Both the position numbers and the translations under genes were made by a program. A DNA stretch of 10,186 nt. Source: Phycisphaerales bacterium. Lineage in GTDB: Bacteria; Planctomycetota; Phycisphaerae; Phycisphaerales; SM1A02. The stretch is from contig DOVP01000298.1 of assembly GCA_003520025.1 (NCBI GenBank), positions 1-10,186 on the forward strand, written 5' to 3'. Of this stretch, positions 5,906 through 10,186 are shown piece by piece. The notes under the pieces were generated by a model, which saw only the letters and a list, made by a program, of their open reading frames with translations, searched no databases and was not told the DNA's origin. Every line of letters starts with the position of its first letter. Within the stretch, counting starts at the first letter, position 1.

Positions 5906-7513
5906 TCAACCCCCAGCGCCCGATGCCATCCCGCGCATGGCTCGCAGTATTCGCGTTCGCTCCTCGGAGGCCAAGAGGAAGATCCACGCGCATCCTGCGT
6001 ACACGGCGGCGTAAGTCACCAGTCCCAGCCCAAGGTCCAGAAGCCCCCACGCCTCACCTGACGTGCGGAACACCGGCACCCACTCCGGCCAGATCAGGAG
6101 CGGAGACAGAACGACGGCCAGAACAAGCGGCCACAGAGTCGGCAGGAGAAACATCGATACCGGTACTTTGAGAATCTTCGCGCCACGAATCGGCAACCAA
6201 ATGCCCGGGAAGACCACAAACGTCACGGTGATCGCCCAGGACGGCCCGGCGATATTGCTCCAAGCCGAGTCGCCATCGCCCACAGCGGGAAGCAGTGTGA
6301 TGAGCACAATCGCGAGCAATGGGTCGAGCACACCGCCACCGAGCAGGATCTTGGCGTACTTGCTGATGTAGCCCGCACCGTACAGCAGGAAGACCCATCC
6401 GTCGGAAATGGCGCGGGCTGCCAAGCCAAGTGCCGCGACCCGCACCAGCATCGACATGACGTCAAGGTACTTTTCCGGATCCTCAAGTGAACTGCCGATC
6501 CACAACCGGAGTAACTCATCAGCCAATACAAACGCCGCCACCGCGGCCGGCCAAGCCATCAATGCATGCATTCGAGATACCGTATGAAGCATGCGTTGCA
6601 GCGACTTTCCGCCATCGGACTTCGCTGCAAGCCGGGCGCCGACTGCATCGACCCCGAAGGTCATGCCGATGGTCACCATCCGGATATAGCTCACCAGCCG
6701 CGTGGCCATGCCGAAGACTGTGGCGCCGAACAGTCCAAACCAGATGGTGATGATGAACAACCCCGCCCGATCGTGCAGATTGGTGGCGACGGCCGTACCG
6801 GTATTCCAGCCGAACGTCCCCATGATCGCCCTGATTGAATCCTTCTTGGCCCTCCAAGGCACACCGAAGAGTCGTCGATCCCGCATCGCCATCCAAAACG
6901 CTGGAAGCGTCACGAGGACCACCCGCAACCCGGCAGCAATGCCCGCAAAGACAATGAACCCTTCGGCGGGGGATGCCTCCGGCCAAGCAGCACGACAAAT
7001 GAGCACGGAAATGAGATAGTCAGCTCGCCGAATTCCAAAGAACAAGTTCTGAAGAATGAACTCTTCCCGCACCACGAACATGTTTGTCGCGGGCGCCCAC
7101 AACACATTGACAACCGTGAAAATGAACTCAAAAACGAGCATCCACCGGGCGGCGATCCAAAACGTGGGGTCGATATTGAGAAACGGGATCACGGCAATCA
7201 GTATTCCGTAGGAGGCGGCCGCCAAGATGACCACCCCGAGACAGACCAGCACGGCCGCATCACATACTTCACTAAAGTCCCGCTCACCATGCCACGCCGC
7301 TGCCAACTCGCGGATCAGACTGGCCCGAATCACCTCATGGAACATGGATGCCAATCCCACTTGGGCAAGCAGGAGCAGGTAGAGACCGAGCGCATCTGCC
7401 CCCAGCCACCGCGCCAGCAAAGGAGCCACGATGATTCCGAAAACAAGCGTCGTCAACAACCGTGCGTAGTTGCTGCCAACTCGGACCAGACCTCGGTTTG
7501 CTTCTGTCGACAT
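5906..7513 (-). CDS. Polysaccharide/oligosaccharide flippase (MOP superfamily)
   Basis: The product is 535 aa with about a dozen hydrophobic membrane segments spread along its length, for example LLTTLVFGIIVAPLLARWLG, ALGLYLLLLAQVGLASMF and LVCLGVVILAAASYGILIAV. The N-terminal pattern (helix one, then WLGADALGLYLLL) is typical of Wzx/RfbX-like flippases that move lipid-linked sugar repeats across the inner membrane. The substrate cannot be told, and no glycosyltransferase genes are beside it. The frame continues upstream to a GTG at 7561, but the ATG at 7513 is preferred because AAGGA lies 4 bases before it. The stop codon sits in the loop of a small GGGG/CCCC hairpin (5902-5913). It is probably co-transcribed with upp, which starts 18 bp after it; there is no obvious functional link. 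Confidence 0.85.
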   Translation of the reverse strand: MSTEANRGLVRVGSNYARLLTTLVFGIIVAPLLARWLGADALGLYLLLLAQVGLASMFHEVIRASLIRELAAAWHGERDFSEVCDAAVLVCLGVVILAAASYGILIAVIPFLNIDPTFWIAARWMLVFEFIFTVVNVLWAPATNMFVVREEFILQNLFFGIRRADYLISVLICRAAWPEASPAEGFIVFAGIAAGLRVVLVTLPAFWMAMRDRRLFGVPWRAKKDSIRAIMGTFGWNTGTAVATNLHDRAGLFIITIWFGLFGATVFGMATRLVSYIRMVTIGMTFGVDAVGARLAAKSDGGKSLQRMLHTVSRMHALMAWPAAVAAFVLADELLRLWIGSSLEDPEKYLDVMSMLVRVAALGLAARAISDGWVFLLYGAGYISKYAKILLGGGVLDPLLAIVLITLLPAVGDGDSAWSNIAGPSWAITVTFVVFPGIWLPIRGAKILKVPVSMFLLPTLWPLVLAVVLSPLLIWPEWVPVFRTSGEAWGLLDLGLGLVTYAAVYAGCAWIFLLASEERTRILRAMRGMASGAGG

Positions 7514-7626
7514 ATCGTCCTTGATCACAGGTACTCGCGAGGTGCTGCGTACTTGAGACACCTGTGTACGGATAGCGTACCGCGTCGTCCGCGATCAGGT
7601 ATCCGTCACAACCTCATGAGATCGGA

Positions 7627-7648
7627 CAACAAACAGGCCAGCGGCTGT
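7627..7648 (-). terminator. Possible terminator after the FG-GAP gene
   Basis: On the minus strand ACAGCC (7648-7643) pairs with GGC and TGT (7639-7633) around a GCT loop with a one-base bulge, and is followed by TTGTTG. The hairpin begins inside the stop codon of the FG-GAP gene. The stem is short, so this is a moderate candidate. Confidence 0.4.
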
Positions 7649-9084
7649 CAGTGACAGGGGCCCCAAGCACCGATCACTTCCAGAAGATCGTCAACCCCAA
7701 CATCGTCATCACCGTTGACATCCGCAGCGCAGTCCTCGTCACAGTTCACATCGGCGCAGACCGTCCAGTCGCCCACCCATACACCGCCGAAGTGCTCGCA
7801 CTCAACTCTGGTGCCTATTGCGCAGGTGCCATTGGTGCAGCAGGCACCCTCGGGAAGATTCTCTGCACTGATATCGAAGGCATAGACGGCACCGGCGTCG
7901 GCAACACCATCGGCATCATGCCAATTTGCTCCAACCAGAACCGAATCGCCATCAAGTCCGATGGAACGCCCGAAGATGTCGCTGGTTTGGCCGTCGCTGG
8001 CGTTCAGTTCCGCAACCTCACTCCAGACCGAACCATTTTGGCGCCAGACCCAAGCCGCTCCCTTGTCGTCGTTCCCATACCAACCACCCAGAACTGCAAC
8101 ATCTCCCTGCAGGCGGCAACACTGGCCCGCCATGTCCTGAACATCGCCGTTCGAGGGAACGAGTTTAAATTGCTCTGTCCACACACCATCGATCCGATCG
8201 AAGACATAGCCGGATCCAGATTGCCAGCCCATGTCGTCGTCATAGATACTTGTCGTGAGAAGTCGATCACCGTCGATGGAGACCTTCCAACCGAAATAAT
8301 CTTCATTCGCCTGATCGGACGGAGTCAAGCGATCAACCTCCCCCCATACGCCTTCATCAAGATCGAAGATGAACAGCGAACCACACCGATTGCTCCCCCC
8401 ACATCCAGCTGCATAGTAGGGGCAGCCGACCGCAATCGTATCTCCATCGACATCCACGGCTCGACCGAAGTGATCGCCTGCATCAATACCGCTGCCCACA
8501 AGCTCGGCCGTAAATATCCAGTTGTCTCCATCGCGATCGAACACGTAGACACGGCCTTCGTCGCCGTCAGCCTTGTTCGCGCCGATCACAATCGTGTCGC
8601 CGTCGGTCGCAACACTCCACCCGAAACTCGCTCCCATCTCTGGACTTGGCGCTGTCAATTTGGCCGTCTCGATCCATGTGCCATCATCATCCGGGGCGAA
8701 CACATAGGCAGCACCACTGTCGACCTCGCTTCCTGCATCGTGATGTCGCGAGCCGACAACCATCACCTCCCCATGCAGGGCCGTCGAATATCCAAACTCG
8801 TCAAACCAAGCGGTGTCGCTCCCGATGACCGTCTGAAGTTCTGTGAACTCACCATCGCATCCTCGGACAAACACCCAACTCACTCCCGAGTCGAGTCCGA
8901 GGAAATCGTTGCCCGGAGATCCGATCACAACCGTATCTCCATCGAGTGCCAGGTCGATACCGAAGCTGCCGTACTCGGCGACATCATTCGGGTTGATTTC
9001 CTGCACCTCGTATACGACATTTGCGGTGGCCGGAAGTACCGCAAGAGCCGTCGTTGCAATAACTGTTGATATCTGAATCGTCAT
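7648..9084 (-). CDS. Exported FG-GAP beta-propeller protein with dockerin-like C-terminus
   Basis: The product is 478 aa. A signal peptide (MTIQISTVIATTALAVLPATA, residues 1-21) precedes seven FG-GAP-type repeats with the core FG.....DGDT..VG. Examples are FGIDLALDGDTVVIGSPG, FGWSVATDGDTIVIGANK and FGRSIGLDGDSVLVGANW. Seven repeats fit one seven-bladed propeller; the acidic DGD turns suggest calcium sites. The fifth and sixth repeats are the most degenerate, and the sixth has MAGQCC in place of FG. Near the C-terminus is a Cys-rich block (GACCTNGTCAIG, then GGVWVGDWTVC) and then the tail ADVNGDDDVGVDDLLEVIG-AWGPCH, which resembles half of a dockerin EF-hand and is common in Phycisphaerae surface proteins. 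The role is probably at the cell surface; the ligand is unknown. AGGAAGGGA precedes the ATG at 9084. The gene follows the PEP-CTERM gene by 21 bp. Confidence 0.9.
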   Translation of the reverse strand: MTIQISTVIATTALAVLPATANVVYEVQEINPNDVAEYGSFGIDLALDGDTVVIGSPGNDFLGLDSGVSWVFVRGCDGEFTELQTVIGSDTAWFDEFGYSTALHGEVMVVGSRHHDAGSEVDSGAAYVFAPDDDGTWIETAKLTAPSPEMGASFGWSVATDGDTIVIGANKADGDEGRVYVFDRDGDNWIFTAELVGSGIDAGDHFGRAVDVDGDTIAVGCPYYAAGCGGSNRCGSLFIFDLDEGVWGEVDRLTPSDQANEDYFGWKVSIDGDRLLTTSIYDDDMGWQSGSGYVFDRIDGVWTEQFKLVPSNGDVQDMAGQCCRLQGDVAVLGGWYGNDDKGAAWVWRQNGSVWSEVAELNASDGQTSDIFGRSIGLDGDSVLVGANWHDADGVADAGAVYAFDISAENLPEGACCTNGTCAIGTRVECEHFGGVWVGDWTVCADVNCDEDCAADVNGDDDVGVDDLLEVIGAWGPCH

Positions 9085-9105
9085 GAGTCGTTCCCTTCCT
9101 CGGAA

Positions 9106-9807
9106 TCAGCGGCGACGTCGGCGACCAGCCAACATGCCCAAACTCAGCACTGCCAAAGCGGACGGGGCTGGGATGAAATTGAGTTCGAACGAGACGCCTT
9201 CGGCGATCCACTCGCCGCCATCAGCATTGGTGCCGCGGAAGTTGGCTTGGCCGATGATCGATGTGCTCGGTGCACCGAACACCGTCAACTGCGCCAGCAG
9301 CACTCGCCACTGACCATCCGGACCTTGCTCAGCCAGACCCTGCCCACTGGCTTGCGTCACAGACCATCCCCCATTGTTGACGAAGAGTGCCGAGCCCTGA
9401 TTGAAGGCATTGAAGGTGACGTTGTCGATCGAGAGCGAGTTGTCATGCACGCTGTCAGCACCAATCGTCATCCAACTGTCGTAGGCCAAGTCGGGAATCG
9501 ACGCAAAGTCCGCAGGATCAATGTCCAGTGATGTCGGTCCACCAAACACGTTCTGGTAGAACTGACTCTCCGCGGCCCAGAACATGTGGTTCTCAGCTGT
9601 TCCGTACACCTCCAGAAGGCTGTCGCCCTCTTCGACCACAGCGAAGACGCGTCCGGTCCAGGTCTCTGGTGGATCATCATGACCTGGGACGGTCACCGGA
9701 CCATAGGTCGCCGTCAAATCGGCTTCAATACTCTGAAATCCGCCGAGAGTTGTACCGGCCGCGAGCATGCTCGCCGCCACGCCTGCCACGATTGTGGTTC
9801 GGGTCAT
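9106..9807 (-). CDS. PEP-CTERM-like exported protein
   Basis: The product is 233 aa. It has an N-terminal signal peptide (MTRTTIVAGVAASMLAAGTT, cleavage near residue 22). The body is beta-rich and aromatic with no recognised catalytic motif (VFAVVEEGDSLLEVYGTAEN, SWMTIGADS, FVNNGGWSV). The C-terminal sorting signal is IPAPSALAVLSLGMLAG followed by five arginines: the PAP variant of the PEP motif, then one hydrophobic helix, then a basic tail. Such signals are processed by an exosortase/archaeosortase-type system; the protein is likely released or anchored at the surface. The start at 9807 has AGGAGG at 9823-9818 with a 10-base spacer. It is first in a probable two-gene unit with the FG-GAP gene. 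The body also resembles other Phycisphaerae PEP-CTERM proteins of unknown function. Confidence 0.88.
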   Translation of the reverse strand: MTRTTIVAGVAASMLAAGTTLGGFQSIEADLTATYGPVTVPGHDDPPETWTGRVFAVVEEGDSLLEVYGTAENHMFWAAESQFYQNVFGGPTSLDIDPADFASIPDLAYDSWMTIGADSVHDNSLSIDNVTFNAFNQGSALFVNNGGWSVTQASGQGLAEQGPDGQWRVLLAQLTVFGAPSTSIIGQANFRGTNADGGEWIAEGVSFELNFIPAPSALAVLSLGMLAGRRRRR

Positions 9808-9826
9808 TTCTGCTCGTCCTCCTGTT

Positions 9827-9842
9827 GCCCCCCGCAGGGGGC
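9827..9842 (-). promoter_or_regulatory. GC-rich leader hairpin next to the ribosome binding site
   Basis: GCCCCC (9842-9837 on the minus strand) pairs with GGGGGC (9832-9827) around a TGCG loop: six G-C pairs. The stem ends three bases before AGGAGG (9823-9818) of the PEP-CTERM gene. It could influence translation or protect the transcript's 5' part. On the plus strand it is followed by TTCTTCCTTT and would look like a weak terminator, but no plus-strand gene is seen to use it. Confidence 0.5.
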
Positions 9843-9961
9843 TTCTTCCTTTCGGAGCCGATCCTTGCGAATGAAGTCACGATCCGGCTCATCTTGACAC
9901 TTGGTTGCATCGGGGCCATTGGAAGTTGCCAAAAAGCCTCGATACGGGCGCGAACACCGCG

Positions 9962-9990
9962 ATTGTAGACCGGTAACCTTGATGGGCCAA
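9962..9990 (-). promoter_or_regulatory. Sigma70-like promoter for the PEP-CTERM/FG-GAP unit
   Basis: On the minus strand TTGGCC (9990-9985, 4 of 6) and TACAAT (9967-9962, 5 of 6) are spaced by exactly 17 bases. The predicted start near 9955 gives a leader of about 150 nt containing the hairpin at 9827-9842. The same nonamer GATTGTAGA occurs 42 bp upstream at 10003-10011, without a fitting -35 box. Confidence 0.5.
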
Positions 9991-10186
9991 AGAGAATATT
10001 CAGATTGTAGAAGAGGCTGTAAGTGCTTGGATTCAAGGCGTTTCAGGAGGCGTGGACGGGGTTGTCTTCTGGGGCATTCTTGGGCTTGACTCGAATACAG
10101 CGAGGATCTGGAGGGGAGCAGCACGAAGAACACCGCTGAGTAGTGGATTGGGCGTTTGACTGCACCATCGACCACGAGGAAGCGGC
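9991..10186. other. Unassigned right end
   Basis: No coding frame here has protein-like composition or a ribosome binding site. One minus-strand frame is open from the right edge but becomes arginine/serine-rich and runs on into the leader region of the PEP-CTERM gene. I see no RNA gene or repeat apart from the GATTGTAGA copy at 10003-10011. Confidence 0.4.

Noticed and set aside
7651..9069. 472-codon open frame on the plus strand
   Set aside because: It is the exact antisense of the FG-GAP gene, whose repeats, signal peptide and tail are clear; an antisense open frame is expected at this GC content.
9804..10175. 123-codon minus-strand frame at the right end
   Set aside because: It runs through the promoter, leader hairpin and ribosome binding site of the PEP-CTERM gene and has no protein-like features.

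Overview
The window looks like a chromosomal segment of a Planctomycetota bacterium of the Phycisphaerae type. This rests on two sorting signals seen here. One is a Cys-rich block (GACC..G.C, GG.W.G) followed by a dockerin-like DVNGDD..GVDDLLEVIGAWGPC tail. The other is a PEP-CTERM-like IPAPSALAVLSLGMLAG-RRRRR C-terminus. No rRNA, tRNA, CRISPR array or transposase gene was found.

Left part (1-1464): a secreted ankyrin-repeat protein gene on the minus strand, cut by the left edge, diverges from a small plus-strand gene (1090-1464) of a phage-like hypothetical family. Middle left (about 1620-2790): roughly 1.1 kb with no credible protein gene. It carries many stable stem-loops, a 27-base pair of end-to-end complementary arms, a sigma70-like promoter at its right end and a perfect 14-bp terminator hairpin with a T-run at its left end. 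I read it as a minus-strand structured non-coding RNA of about 1,060 nt. GAAA and UUCG tetraloops appear only when it is read on the minus strand. I do not recognise its family, and it is the main discovery candidate.

Middle (2792-5887): a SYLF-domain lipid-binding protein (minus) diverges from an orphan Eco57I/HsdM-like N6-adenine DNA methyltransferase (plus). The methyltransferase converges on upp, uracil phosphoribosyltransferase (minus). Only 18 bp separates upp from an upstream polysaccharide flippase gene on the same strand, so those two may be co-transcribed.

Right part (7648-9990): a probable minus-strand two-gene unit. A PEP-CTERM-like exported protein comes first, and 21 bp later a seven-repeat FG-GAP beta-propeller protein with a dockerin-like tail. 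A candidate promoter and a leader hairpin just upstream of the first ribosome binding site precede the unit, and a small terminator-like hairpin follows it. The last 200 bp hold nothing I can assign.
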